From positions 2,356,001 through 2,420,000 of the forward strand of contig NZ_FSRK01000001.1 of the NCBI RefSeq assembly GCF_900141765.1: 64,000 nucleotides of DNA, in the 5' to 3' direction. Under the pieces are notes generated by a model that did not search any database, had not been told where the DNA came from, and saw nothing but the letters and a program-made list of their open reading frames with translations. Positions 1-8,889 of this stretch are shown here, in pieces. This stretch comes from Epilithonimonas zeae. GTDB taxonomy: Bacteria > Bacteroidota > Bacteroidia > Flavobacteriales > Weeksellaceae. The translations under genes and the position numbers were made by a program. The number at the start of each line of letters is the position of its first letter. The stretch's first letter is position 1.

Positions 1-88
1 AAAATGTAAGCTTCAGAGCTAATAATTGCTCCCAAAATATTAAGGTAAATGATGAAAATTGGATTTTTTAAAAATAAAAAATAAAATA

Positions 89-107
89 AAGTGTATAAAA
101 TACATTT
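89..107 (+). promoter_or_regulatory. Candidate operator upstream of the AraR-like regulator
   Basis: The 19-mer AAGTGTATAAAATACATTT is an imperfect palindrome of the form AAGTGT-N7-ACATTT. The same form occurs at 10759-10777, 15596-15614, 62161-62179 and, more loosely, at 18690-18708 and 40171-40189. It lies 37 bp upstream of a TAACTTTG -7 box that precedes the regulator start at 170, which suggests autoregulation. That a Nudix-like regulator binds here is inference; the repeat itself is seen directly. Confidence 0.6.
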
Positions 108-144
108 ATGTGGTTTCAACTGTAAAATCAACGCCTAAAAGCAT

Positions 145-152
145 TAACTTTG
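145..152 (+). promoter_or_regulatory. -7 promoter element of the AraR-like regulator
   Basis: TAACTTTG matches the Bacteroidota -7 consensus TAnnTTTG. It lies 17 bp before the ATG at 170, so the transcript would be almost leaderless. No clear TTG/TTTG -33 box is seen at the usual distance. Confidence 0.45.
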
Positions 153-169
153 CATAAAAATTATAATCG

Positions 170-856
170 ATGACACAAGACTATTCTCATTTTCCACGAC
201 ATCTGGTAGCTGTTGACTGCATTATTTTCGGGTTCGATGGCGAAAATCTTAAAATCCTTCTGGTACAAAGGAATTTTGAACCGAAAATGGGAGAATGGTC
301 ATTAATGGGCGGTTTTATCGGGGACGAAGAAACCTCTGATGAAGCGGCACAGCGTGTCCTGAACACACTTACCGGACTGGAAAATATCTATCTTGAACAG
401 CTTAATTCCTACACTCAAATCGACCGTGAACCGACGGCGAGAATTATGTCGATTTCATATTATGCACTGATCAATATTGAAAAAAATATTCAGATCAATG
501 AAAAATATAGCGCAAAATGGTTTGACCTGCAGGATTTTCCGACCTTAATTTTCGACCATAATGAAATGGTGAAAGATGCGGTTCTGAGGCTGAGAAGAAG
601 AGCATCTACAAGACCTATCGGTTTTGAGCTTCTGCCGGAAAAATTCACGATGAAAGATCTGCAGACTTTATACGAAGCCATCTTCAACGAACAGTATGAC
701 AAGCGGAATTTCATCAGCAAAATCAATGCGCTGGATATTCTTGTGAAAACGGAAGGAAAAGATATGAGTTCGTCTAAAAAAGGTTCTTTTCTTTACACTT
801 TTGACGAAGAAAAATACAATAAGAAAATTGCGGAAGGATTTATGTTTAAGATTTAA
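170..856 (+). CDS. Nudix-like transcriptional regulator (AraR/NrtR type)
   Basis: This 228-residue protein has an N-terminal Nudix-like fold (about residues 10-145, with FGFDGENLKILLVQR) and a C-terminal winged-helix region (about 155-228). This is the architecture of NrtR-type regulators and of the Bacteroides arabinose regulator AraR. The Nudix box runs G48 to L70: G48-x5-E54-x7-R62 is kept, but the metal-binding REUxEE core reads RVLNTL, so hydrolase activity is very unlikely and the domain probably senses a sugar or phosphosugar effector. It is the only plus-strand gene of the locus and converges with the arabinose operon, its stop lying 2 bp from the end of the DUF294 gene. A candidate operator lies at 89-107. 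Assignment to arabinose control is by position and family; control of the whole locus is inference. Confidence 0.8.
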   Translation: MTQDYSHFPRHLVAVDCIIFGFDGENLKILLVQRNFEPKMGEWSLMGGFIGDEETSDEAAQRVLNTLTGLENIYLEQLNSYTQIDREPTARIMSISYYALINIEKNIQINEKYSAKWFDLQDFPTLIFDHNEMVKDAVLRLRRRASTRPIGFELLPEKFTMKDLQTLYEAIFNEQYDKRNFISKINALDILVKTEGKDMSSSKKGSFLYTFDEEKYNKKIAEGFMFKI

Positions 857-858
857 AC

Positions 859-2769
859 TTAAAAACTTCCTGTAAACTTCACTTTGATTCCCAGCTGGAA
901 ATTAGCAATGGTTTTAAAAATTTCGATTAAAGTGACACGCTCTATTTTGGTAAGTTTACTGATTTCGATATAATTATCAGGATGCTTTTTATCAATATTG
1001 ATCTGGTTTGCCTGATTTTTTAGCCGAAGTGCCATCAGATAATAGTAAGACTGATGCATTTCATTGTATTGCTGTTGCGTGAAAACTCCTATTTCCGTCA
1101 GTTTTTTCATTCGTTCGCCGGTATTCTCTATTTCCAACTGGTTTTTCAACGCATACACACGGAGTAAATCTACAATTGGCGACATCGCAGTTTTGATATC
1201 AAAAACCTCTGATTTCCCGATGGTCTGGGTTTTAATTCTTTTGAGAAAAGTCAAAGGCGGTTCGTACTGTAGAGCATTTTTAGCAATATGAGCAAAAAAC
1301 AGCTGATTGGGCGAAACCAATTTTTCCTTAATAAAGGTTTTCAGTTCTTTCACAATATTTTCTTCACCATAAATAAAACGGAAATCGAAAAAAGTGGAAA
1401 GCTTCATTGCGGTTTCCGGCACCGATTCTTCGATCCATTGGTTGTAATTTCTTTTCCAGTGAGAAAGAGAATGAGTCCATTTGGGATTGCTTGCCATAAA
1501 ATTTCCTTTGCAGTATTCAAACCCAATAGTATTGAGATCATCCGAAACTTTTTTGGCAAAATCCAGAAAATATTCCCTTACCATTTCACGGTGTTCATTG
1601 GCTTTATCCTCGTAGATAATTCCGTTGTCCTGGTCTGTGCTTAGAGTCTGTTCTTTCCGGCCTTCGCTCCCGGTCACGATAAACGCAAATTTTGCAGGAG
1701 GTTTTCCTATCTGCCTGATAACTTTTTCTATTACTTTTCCTGTTATTGTATCAGCAATTGTTGTGATGACCTGACTGGCAATCTCCCCGTGCACTCCCCT
1801 TCCCAATAATTGAGTAATAATATCCGGAACCTGTTTCCATTTTTTCTTAAGTTCTTCTACACTTTCAGCCTGTTTTACAGATTGTATAAAAACAAGCGGA
1901 CTCTGCCCTTGCTCGCTCAACAGGCGATTTCTGCTCAGAAAACCTACATACTCGCCATTATCTTTTACAAGAAGATATCTTGATTTAGTTTTAAACATCA
2001 TCAGAACCGCTTCATAAAGATAAGCGTCGATTGAAATACTTACAATGGGATTATCCATCACCTCATAAATTGCAATTCTGGAATCCAGGCAGCGGGCAAT
2101 AACATTATCTCGCAAGGTAATATCTGTCGCATAGCCGATAATTTCCTCATTTGCTGATTTTTTCACAAAGATGCAGCTTACTTTATGAGTTGCCATCATT
2201 TGAGCCGCCTCAAAAACAGGAGTATTTTCTTCGCAGGAAACGATACTTTTGTAGGTAATTCCTTTTATTTTTCTGGAATAAAGCTGGTCGGCCGCAAAAT
2301 AACTTTCTTCAAACGTTGCAGGGGTTTTCACAAAATGAGAAAATTCTTCATCCAGCATTTTTTTGCCGAAATCTGATGTAAAATAGTGGAAAAAGTCTTC
2401 ATACGCGTTACACAGCTCGTAGAATTCCTTTTTTGGCAATGTATAAACAACAGTTCCCTTTTTGGCAATCGCCGATTTCAATGCACGTATTCTGTTCAGA
2501 ACCACAGATATTCCCCCAAAACAATAAGGCGAATCGTGTATCGAAATACATCTTTTGTTTTCCGCTGCATCGAAAAAAAATGTTTCGTATTCTCCGGATT
2601 CAATAATGTCTACCCCTCTCATTTCCGTCACTTCCTGACGATAGACCAACGTATCTTTAGAAAATTCCGTTTTTGTGAGCGTTTCTGAGATTTCTGCAAG
2701 AACGGTTTCGGGTAAAAGGTGAAAAGGTTCTGTTATTTTTAAAAGTGAAATAATTTTTTCCTGCATCAT
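859..2769 (-). CDS. cNMP-binding/CBS/DUF294 nucleotidyltransferase-like signalling protein
   Basis: This 636-residue cytoplasmic protein has four parts in order: a cyclic-nucleotide-binding-like domain (about 15-125), a CBS pair (about 165-290), a DUF294 putative nucleotidyltransferase domain (about 330-470, with the motif GSEGRKEQTLSTDQDNG, resembling the GSxGR...D-x-D of GlnD-like enzymes), and a C-terminal DUF294_C domain (about 490-630). No signal peptide or membrane segment is seen. It starts 2 bp after the exonuclease stop and is the last gene of the araBDA-galM-symporter operon. In proteobacteria DUF294 proteins commonly neighbour an exonuclease and an acetate-type sodium symporter, and the same trio is kept here with a sugar symporter. 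The substrate is unknown; a role in tuning transport is inference. Confidence 0.85.
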   Translation of the reverse strand: MMQEKIISLLKITEPFHLLPETVLAEISETLTKTEFSKDTLVYRQEVTEMRGVDIIESGEYETFFFDAAENKRCISIHDSPYCFGGISVVLNRIRALKSAIAKKGTVVYTLPKKEFYELCNAYEDFFHYFTSDFGKKMLDEEFSHFVKTPATFEESYFAADQLYSRKIKGITYKSIVSCEENTPVFEAAQMMATHKVSCIFVKKSANEEIIGYATDITLRDNVIARCLDSRIAIYEVMDNPIVSISIDAYLYEAVLMMFKTKSRYLLVKDNGEYVGFLSRNRLLSEQGQSPLVFIQSVKQAESVEELKKKWKQVPDIITQLLGRGVHGEIASQVITTIADTITGKVIEKVIRQIGKPPAKFAFIVTGSEGRKEQTLSTDQDNGIIYEDKANEHREMVREYFLDFAKKVSDDLNTIGFEYCKGNFMASNPKWTHSLSHWKRNYNQWIEESVPETAMKLSTFFDFRFIYGEENIVKELKTFIKEKLVSPNQLFFAHIAKNALQYEPPLTFLKRIKTQTIGKSEVFDIKTAMSPIVDLLRVYALKNQLEIENTGERMKKLTEIGVFTQQQYNEMHQSYYYLMALRLKNQANQINIDKKHPDNYIEISKLTKIERVTLIEIFKTIANFQLGIKVKFTGSF

Positions 2770-2771
2770 AG

Positions 2772-3416
2772 TTATTTCATTTTATGGGTTAAAAACTTTA
2801 AACCGGATTCGATTTTCTGATGAATATTCTGAAAGTCAGCTTCTGAAATCTCTCCCCTTTTCCGGATTTCAAAAAAACATTTTGCAGTTATTTCTGCATC
2901 GATCATCGCATTGTGGAGATGTTCCATTTTTTCATTAAAAAGAAACTCGTAAAGCTGAGGCAGTTTAAAATAATCAGCTTCCGGATTAACAGCATACCCT
3001 TTACTTTTAAGCATTGTGCAGTAGAAATGACTATGCAGAAAAGGATTTTCCAGGTTTGCCCTGTAAAAATCGGCGCTTAGTGTGTGAATATCAAACTCTG
3101 TAAAATGTCCCGTAATCAATGGTTGAAATTCTTTTATATCCGTTGAAAGCTTTTCTAAAACCAACGTTCTTTCCTGTCCGTTTTTACTTAAGAATTCTTT
3201 GGTAATACCGTGGATTTTCAATGACTTCGAACTGATTTTCAAATCCTCATTAAAAATATAAAAATTTTCACGTTTAACTTCCTGGGCATTTTCGTCATAA
3301 ATAACCCAGGCCACCTGAACTGCGGAAGGCCAATTATCTTTCTCAGAATAAGGCAGACTCCATCGTTTCGGGATTCCCGTAGTTTCGGTATCGATGAAAA
3401 GAAAATAGGTTTTCAA
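2772..3416 (-). CDS. 3'-5' exonuclease, DEDDh family (DNA pol III epsilon-like)
   Basis: The frame carries the DEDDh exonuclease motifs: ExoI FIDTETTG near the N terminus, ExoII GHFTEFD mid-protein, and ExoIII HNAMIDAE with the H-x4-D signature. The frame is open up to a TTG at 3458, but I prefer the TTG at 3416, which gives MKTYFLFIDTETTG, the normal N terminus for the family. The extra 14 codons lie partly on a terminator-like hairpin (3442-3472). It sits between the symporter gene and the DUF294 gene, 2 bp from the latter. It is probably a stand-alone exonuclease, not the replicative proofreading subunit. Its RNA or DNA substrate is unknown. Confidence 0.8.
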   Translation of the reverse strand: MKTYFLFIDTETTGIPKRWSLPYSEKDNWPSAVQVAWVIYDENAQEVKRENFYIFNEDLKISSKSLKIHGITKEFLSKNGQERTLVLEKLSTDIKEFQPLITGHFTEFDIHTLSADFYRANLENPFLHSHFYCTMLKSKGYAVNPEADYFKLPQLYEFLFNEKMEHLHNAMIDAEITAKCFFEIRKRGEISEADFQNIHQKIESGLKFLTHKMK

Positions 3417-3441
3417 AATACAATCAAAATTATAAAAAAAT

Positions 3442-3472
3442 AAAAAAGGATGCCTCAAATGACATCTTTTTT
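3442..3472 (-). terminator. Hairpin with U-rich tail after the symporter gene
   Basis: Read on the minus strand, AAAAAGATG and CATCCTTTTT form a stem with one A-C mismatch and a loop of about 10 nt, followed by a T-rich stretch. It lies between the symporter stop and the exonuclease start, so it could partly terminate the arabinose operon and lower expression of the last two genes. The stem core is only four G/C-containing pairs, so the call is tentative. Confidence 0.4.
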
Positions 3473-3487
3473 ATAATACCTTAAAAT

Positions 3488-5215
3488 TTACCAAAATCTC
3501 ACGTAAAGTGCAGTTAATAAAAGTAACGTTACAACAATTAAAACCAATGTTCTGTTATCCACTTTGAACATTGATGCATCGATTGCAAATGCTTTCGGGT
3601 TCACTTTCGGTCCTACAAGACTTATCAGGATCATTGCTACAATCGTGAAAAAGAATGACCAGCCCATATTAATCAGGAACGGAATTTCAGTAATGGTATG
3701 AACTACACCATTTTCCAGTTTTTCATAAGTAAAAGCTGTGTATAGCCAAGTTTCTTTTCCGAAAATTTCCACAGCAAAACTATTGAAGAAAATTGCCAGA
3801 ACAAATCCTAAAATTACGCCTACCAAAGCTGCAGTTCCGGTTGTTCTTTTCCAGAACATTCCTAAAAGGAACATCGCAAAAACGCCCGGACTGATAAATC
3901 CTGTATATTTCTGAATGAAAGTAAATCCACCTTCACCACCGATACCTAAAACATCTGTCCAGGTAAATGCCAAAGCTACAAACATTGCAATAATAATCGC
4001 CCATCTTCCGGTTCTTACCATTTGAATTTCCGTCGCATCAGCCTTCAAATATTTTTTATAAATATCTAATGTGAAAATCGTTGAGATACTGTTTACTTTT
4101 CCTGCCAGTGAAGCAACGATTGCTGCCGTCAAAGCTGCTACAGCAAGACCTTTCAGACCAACCGGTAAAAAACCTAATATTGCAGAATATGCTCCGTCTT
4201 TCACTCCGTTAAAACCAGGTAAGTGACCTTTCGTATACAAAACGTAAGCCGCAATTCCCGGAAGCATTACGATAATCGGCATAAATAATTTAAGGAATCC
4301 TGCGAATAAAATCCCAGTTCTCGCTGTTTTCAAATCAGCTCCCAGAGCTCTTTGTGTGATGTACTGGTTACAACCCCAATAATTTAAATTAACAATCCAC
4401 TGTCCTGCAAAATACATTGCTAAGCCCGGAAGGACAACATATTTCTGAACGTCCAAATTTTCAGGCATTGCTAAAGTTGTCGTTGTTTTAACCGGTTTTT
4501 CAAGCATTAATTTGAAATGTTGTGGTGCTTCGTTCATCAAGGTCTGAAAACCTGTCAAAGCATTTCCTACAGCCGCTCCGTTGATTCTCTGGTCAACAAT
4601 CTGAAGTGCCATATAAACCGTAGCAAAACCTCCGATAATTAAAACCGCCACCTGAATTACGTCGGTGTAACCGATTACTTTCATTCCGCCAAGACCGATT
4701 AATAATGCCATTAAAAGCAATCCAATCATAATGATATGAAGATGACCGCCGCCCAACAGCGTATCAATAGCCAAAGCTCCTAAATAAAGAATGGAAGTAA
4801 GGTTGACAATCACATATAAAAACAGCCAGAACACCGCCATAATCAGGGAAACCGATTTGTTGTAACGGGTTTCCAAAAATTGCGGCATCGTATAAATTTT
4901 GTTTTTAAGATAAATCGGAATGAACCAAATGGCAATAATGATGAGCGCCAATGCTGCAATCCATTCATAAGCTGCCACTGCTACGCCGACGAAAAACCCT
5001 TCACCGGACATCCCGATGAACTGTTCTGCCGAAATGTTGGAAGCAATCAAACTCGCTCCAATCGCCCACCAGGTTAGTGAACCTTCCGCAAGGAAATAAT
5101 CTTTACTGCCTGTTGCTGCTGATTTTTTTTTGTTATAAATCCAGATTCCGTAACCGGCTACCACCACAAAATAAATCAGAAATATAATGATATCAATAGT
5201 TGCTAAATTTCCCAT
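3488..5215 (-). CDS. Sodium/sugar symporter of the SSS (SGLT) family
   Basis: This 575-residue inner-membrane protein is very hydrophobic, with about 14 transmembrane helices. The N terminus has the typical SSS start (SKDYFLAEGSLTWWAIGASLIASNISAEQFIG), broken here as SKDYFLAEG plus SLIASNISAEQFIG, the first sodium-site helix. It resembles SGLT-type sugar carriers more than acetate or proline carriers. It is tightly packed with galM (3 bp gap) behind araBDA, so L-arabinose is the most likely substrate, with xylose or galactose as alternatives. A hairpin follows the gene. Transport specificity is inferred from context only. Confidence 0.88.
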   Translation of the reverse strand: MGNLATIDIIIFLIYFVVVAGYGIWIYNKKKSAATGSKDYFLAEGSLTWWAIGASLIASNISAEQFIGMSGEGFFVGVAVAAYEWIAALALIIIAIWFIPIYLKNKIYTMPQFLETRYNKSVSLIMAVFWLFLYVIVNLTSILYLGALAIDTLLGGGHLHIIMIGLLLMALLIGLGGMKVIGYTDVIQVAVLIIGGFATVYMALQIVDQRINGAAVGNALTGFQTLMNEAPQHFKLMLEKPVKTTTTLAMPENLDVQKYVVLPGLAMYFAGQWIVNLNYWGCNQYITQRALGADLKTARTGILFAGFLKLFMPIIVMLPGIAAYVLYTKGHLPGFNGVKDGAYSAILGFLPVGLKGLAVAALTAAIVASLAGKVNSISTIFTLDIYKKYLKADATEIQMVRTGRWAIIIAMFVALAFTWTDVLGIGGEGGFTFIQKYTGFISPGVFAMFLLGMFWKRTTGTAALVGVILGFVLAIFFNSFAVEIFGKETWLYTAFTYEKLENGVVHTITEIPFLINMGWSFFFTIVAMILISLVGPKVNPKAFAIDASMFKVDNRTLVLIVVTLLLLTALYVRFW

Positions 5216-5218
5216 ACT

Positions 5219-6379
5219 TTATTGTTTAACTGAGAATTTGTAAATTGTTTTCGACTGGTATTTTTGTCCCGGCTTCAGTTCTGTAGAAGGGAAAGAAGTC
5301 TGGTTTGGTGAATCCGGAAAATGTTGTGTTTCCAAGCAAAAACCTGTTCTGAATTCATTTTTTCCGCCTGTCTTTGTATCAAATTTTCCATCCAAAAAGT
5401 TTCCGGAATAGAACTGGACGCCCGGTTCATCCGTCAAAACTTCCATTACTCTCCCCGATTCCGGGTGGTAAACTTTGGCAATGCTTCTCAATCCGCTTCC
5501 GTTCAGAATCCAGTTGTGGTCGTAACCTTTTCCTTTTTTCAGTTGGTCGTCATCAGCATTGATGTCTCTTCCAATAGCTTTTGAAACTGTGAAATCGAAT
5601 GCACTTCCTTTCACGGCTTTTTGTTCACCTGTAGGAATCAAAGTTTCATTTACCGGTAAAAATTTATCTGCATTAATCTGCAATTCGTGGTCAAGAATGG
5701 TTTTTGAAAAATTCCCTGAAAGATTGAAATACGAATGCTGAGTCAAATTCACCACAGTCGGTTTATCGGTTTCCGCTTCGTAAAAAATTTCCAAAGCGTT
5801 GTCGTCCGTCAAAGTATACAAAACCGTTGTCGTTAATTTTCCAGGATAGCCTTCTTCACCGTCTGCGCTGGTGTAAGTCAGTTTCAAGGTTGGGAACTTG
5901 GCATCTTTCACCGATTCGATATTCCAGAATTTGGTATGGAATCCTTCTTTTCCGCCGTGAAGACTGTTCAGACCGTCGTTTTTGTCGATGTCATACGATT
6001 TACCTTCCAAAGTGAATTTGGCATTGGCAATTCTGTTTCCGTAACGACCAATTAATGCTCCAAAATAGTAAGGATTTCCGTTAAAATAATCTTCAGGTTT
6101 GGTAAATCCTAAAACAACATCTTCGTATTTTCCGTTTTTATCGGGAGCAGTAAGTGAAGTGATAATTCCACCGAAGTTAATGACTTCCACCTTCATCCCG
6201 TTTTTGTTGGTTAAAGTGTATTTTTTGATAGAATCCCCCTTTGATGTGACTCCGTAATCTGAAACCTGTATGTTTTCCATTGTTTCCGGTTGAGTTTTTG
6301 ATTGATTTTCTTTTTTATTGCACCCGAAAATACATAAAACGGCAAAAAGAATTATCAAGTTTATACTTGTTTTTCTCAT
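5219..6379 (-). CDS. galM: Aldose 1-epimerase (mutarotase), lipoprotein
   Basis: This 386-residue protein is a GalM-family mutarotase that interconverts alpha and beta anomers of aldoses. It begins with a lipoprotein signal peptide whose lipobox ends ...CIFGC (Cys20), so it should be anchored in the periplasm or outer membrane. Family motifs are NSLHGGKEGFH, the catalytic-His motif LTQHSYFNL, and the catalytic-Glu region CLETQHFPDSPN near the C terminus. It lies between araA and the symporter gene. The likely role is supplying the right anomer of arabinose or another freed sugar to the transporter and isomerase. Confidence 0.9.
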   Translation of the reverse strand: MRKTSINLIILFAVLCIFGCNKKENQSKTQPETMENIQVSDYGVTSKGDSIKKYTLTNKNGMKVEVINFGGIITSLTAPDKNGKYEDVVLGFTKPEDYFNGNPYYFGALIGRYGNRIANAKFTLEGKSYDIDKNDGLNSLHGGKEGFHTKFWNIESVKDAKFPTLKLTYTSADGEEGYPGKLTTTVLYTLTDDNALEIFYEAETDKPTVVNLTQHSYFNLSGNFSKTILDHELQINADKFLPVNETLIPTGEQKAVKGSAFDFTVSKAIGRDINADDDQLKKGKGYDHNWILNGSGLRSIAKVYHPESGRVMEVLTDEPGVQFYSGNFLDGKFDTKTGGKNEFRTGFCLETQHFPDSPNQTSFPSTELKPGQKYQSKTIYKFSVKQ

Positions 6380-6399
6380 TTTTTAGAAGTTTTGCAAGT

Positions 6400-7896
6400 T
6401 TAACGATAATATATTTCATTCCAGCGAAGAGTGTTCTTAAAATCACGGATTTTTGTATCTTCATCAATAACAAGCGATTCGATACCTGCAATCTCCGCAA
6501 AATCTTCCAATTGTTCCACGCTGATATTCTCACTGTAACACGTGTGATGCGCTCCACCTGCCAAAATCCAGACTTCAGCTGCCGTGTACAGGTCAGGAAG
6601 CGGTTTCCAAAGAACTCTCGCAACAGGAAGTTTTGGCAATTCTTCGGTAATTTCCAACGCTTTTGTTTTATTGATTAAAAGTCTGAAATGATTTCCGAAA
6701 TCCATCAAAGCGGCATTTAAAGAATCGATATTTCCTCTTGAATTGAAAACCAAACGAACCGGATCAGCTTTTCCGCCAATTCCCAATGGATGAATTTCAC
6801 AAGATGGTTTGTCAATCGCCAAAACAGGGTCAACTTCCAACATATGCGAACCTAAAATCGAAGGATTTGAAGGATTTAAATGATATGTATAATCTTCCAT
6901 AAAGGCATTTCCGCCTTCAAGGCCTTGTCCCATCGTTTTCATCGCACGAACCAAAGCGGCAGTTTTCCAATCGCCTTCTCCGGCAAATCCGTAACCTTTT
7001 TGCATTAATCTCTGAACGGCAATTCCTGGCAATTGTTCTAAACCGTGAAGGTCTTCGAAAGTATCGGAAAAACCTTTGAAATTTCCGTCTTTCAGGAATT
7101 TTTCTAAACCTAATTCAATTCTTGCAGCAACTTCCAGAGATTTTCTGTTTGAACCTCCGGAAAGAAGGGATTCTGCCATTTTGTATGAAGCCTCATATTC
7201 TTCAATTAAGGTTTTGATTTCGCCATCACCAATTGAATTGACAACGCTTACCAAATCCCCGATTCCCCAAGTGTTTACCGAAAAACCAAACTGGGTTTCC
7301 GCTTCTACTTTATCTCCGTCGGTAACGGCTACAAATCTCATATTATCCCCAAAACGGGCGAACTTTGCACCTTGCCAATCATCCCAGCCTGCGGCAACTC
7401 TACTCCATTCTCCAATTTGTTTCTGAACTCTTTCTTCAGCCCAATGTCCTACGACTACTTTTCTGTTTTTACGCAGACGGCTTACCATAAATCCGAACTC
7501 CCTGTCGCCGTGCGCTGCCTGATTAAGGTTCATAAAGTCCATATCCATCGTAGCCCAAGGAATATCCTGATTGAACTGTGTGTGAAGATGCAACATTGGT
7601 TTTTGTAAAGCGGTCAGTCCGCGAATCCACATTTTTGCGGGTGAGAATGTGTGCATCCAGGTTACAATTCCGATGCAGTCTTTTGAGAAATTGGCGGCAG
7701 TTAATGTTTCGAAAATTTCTTCTGTTGTTTTTACCGTTGGCTTTAAAATAACTTTTACAGGAATTTGTGAAGAAGCATTGAGTGCTTCTACGATTCTTGC
7801 TGAATGTTCCGCAACCTGAGCTAAGGTTTCAGGTCCGTATAAATGCTGGCTTCCGGTAATGAACCAGATTTCTTTTGTATTGAGAGGTGTTAACAT
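6400..7896 (-). CDS. araA: L-arabinose isomerase
   Basis: At 498 residues it has the usual family length. It converts L-arabinose to L-ribulose in the cytoplasm. Visible family landmarks are the N-terminal [14 protein letters not shown] and four metal/catalytic regions: [15 protein letters not shown] (Glu), FMEDYTYHL (Glu), GSHMLEVDP (His) and GGAHHTCYS (His), corresponding to the two Glu and two His of the E. coli enzyme. It is the third gene of the operon, after araB and araD, 20 bp upstream of galM. No irregularity seen. Confidence 0.97.
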   Translation of the reverse strand: MLTPLNTKEIWFITGSQHLYGPETLAQVAEHSARIVEALNASSQIPVKVILKPTVKTTEEIFETLTAANFSKDCIGIVTWMHTFSPAKMWIRGLTALQKPMLHLHTQFNQDIPWATMDMDFMNLNQAAHGDREFGFMVSRLRKNRKVVVGHWAEERVQKQIGEWSRVAAGWDDWQGAKFARFGDNMRFVAVTDGDKVEAETQFGFSVNTWGIGDLVSVVNSIGDGEIKTLIEEYEASYKMAESLLSGGSNRKSLEVAARIELGLEKFLKDGNFKGFSDTFEDLHGLEQLPGIAVQRLMQKGYGFAGEGDWKTAALVRAMKTMGQGLEGGNAFMEDYTYHLNPSNPSILGSHMLEVDPVLAIDKPSCEIHPLGIGGKADPVRLVFNSRGNIDSLNAALMDFGNHFRLLINKTKALEITEELPKLPVARVLWKPLPDLYTAAEVWILAGGAHHTCYSENISVEQLEDFAEIAGIESLVIDEDTKIRDFKNTLRWNEIYYR

Positions 7897-7974
7897 ATAT
7901 TTAGTTGATGGTTTTTGGTTGATTGTTGATTGATTTTAAAATCTAGATGCTAATTGCCAAAAGCTAATAGCCGT

Positions 7975-8673
7975 TTACTGTCCGTAATAGGCGTTTTTGC
8001 CGTGTTTTCGTTCGTAATGTTTTTTGATGAGCGAATCTTTAAGGCGTGGTGCATCCGGGTTGATTTGTTTTGTGCGATACGCCATTTCTGCAATGGTTTC
8101 GAGAACTTTGCTGTTGTAAACGGCTTTGTCTGCATTTTTACCCCAGGTGAACGGTCCGTGATTTCCTATGAGTACCATTTCCACTTCTTCGTAAGACAAA
8201 TCTTTTTCTTTAAAACAGTCGAGAATCTGGATTCCCGTATTGTATTCATAATTTCCTTCGATTAAATCGTCTCGCATCGGCGGTGCGCAAGGAATATCTG
8301 TTGTCAGATGGTCTGCGTGGGTCGTTCCGAAAATCGGGATGTCCAACTGTGCCTGTGCCCAAGCTACGGAATAGATGGCGTGTGTATGTGAGATTCCGCC
8401 GATTTTGTCCCAGTTTTTATAGAGATAAGCGTGGGTTTTGGTATCGGAAGATGGTCTTAAATTTCCTTCAACGACATTGGCATCGTAATCTAAAATCACG
8501 ATGTCTTCTGGTTTCAGTAATTCGTAAGGAACACCGCTCGGCTTGATGGCAAATATTTCTTTGTCACGGTCGACGGCGCTTACGTTTCCGAATGTGTAAA
8601 CGACCAGCTTCAATGCATCGAGCTGCATATTGGCTTCGTAACATTCTCTCTGGAGTTCTTTATAGATGCTCAT
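7975..8673 (-). CDS. araD: L-ribulose-5-phosphate 4-epimerase
   Basis: This 232-residue class II aldolase-like epimerase converts L-ribulose 5-phosphate to D-xylulose 5-phosphate, the entry point to the pentose phosphate pathway. The zinc-ligand histidines are seen in SHTHAIYSVAWAQ, GTTHADH and GNHGPFTWG. The C terminus ends HGKNAYYGQ as in typical AraD. It lies between araB (216 bp upstream, with a dispersed repeat in the gap) and araA (78 bp downstream). Confidence 0.96.
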   Translation of the reverse strand: MSIYKELQRECYEANMQLDALKLVVYTFGNVSAVDRDKEIFAIKPSGVPYELLKPEDIVILDYDANVVEGNLRPSSDTKTHAYLYKNWDKIGGISHTHAIYSVAWAQAQLDIPIFGTTHADHLTTDIPCAPPMRDDLIEGNYEYNTGIQILDCFKEKDLSYEEVEMVLIGNHGPFTWGKNADKAVYNSKVLETIAEMAYRTKQINPDAPRLKDSLIKKHYERKHGKNAYYGQ

Positions 8674-8740
8674 TTTAGTTTTATTAAATGATTGAAAGAT
8701 TAAATGATAAAAAAATTATTTGACTGTCTTTACTTCTGTT

Positions 8741-8836
8741 ACAGCGAATTGCACGCAGCCCGGCTTGAACGGAGCTCTTTTTGTGAGGAGGCACGACGAG
8801 CAAAAAAGCGGGAGTGGAAGACGGATAAAGCTGCCA
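8741..8836. repeat. Dispersed intergenic element, copy 1
   Basis: A block of about 96 bp between araB and araD has ends matching a second block at 40360-40469. Shared parts are CAGCGAAT, CGCAGCCCG-CTTGA-CGGA, a central CTTTTT/CAAAAAAG inverted repeat, and GCGG-AG-GGAAG-CGGATAAAGCT-CC. The core between the inverted repeats differs in sequence and length. It carries no plausible gene and looks like a miniature repeat of the kind scattered in flavobacterial genomes. Confidence 0.6.
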
Positions 8837-8889
8837 TAAAATCTTTGGTTATTAGTTGTTATTTTAAAATTGAATGTGATTTCTATCAA

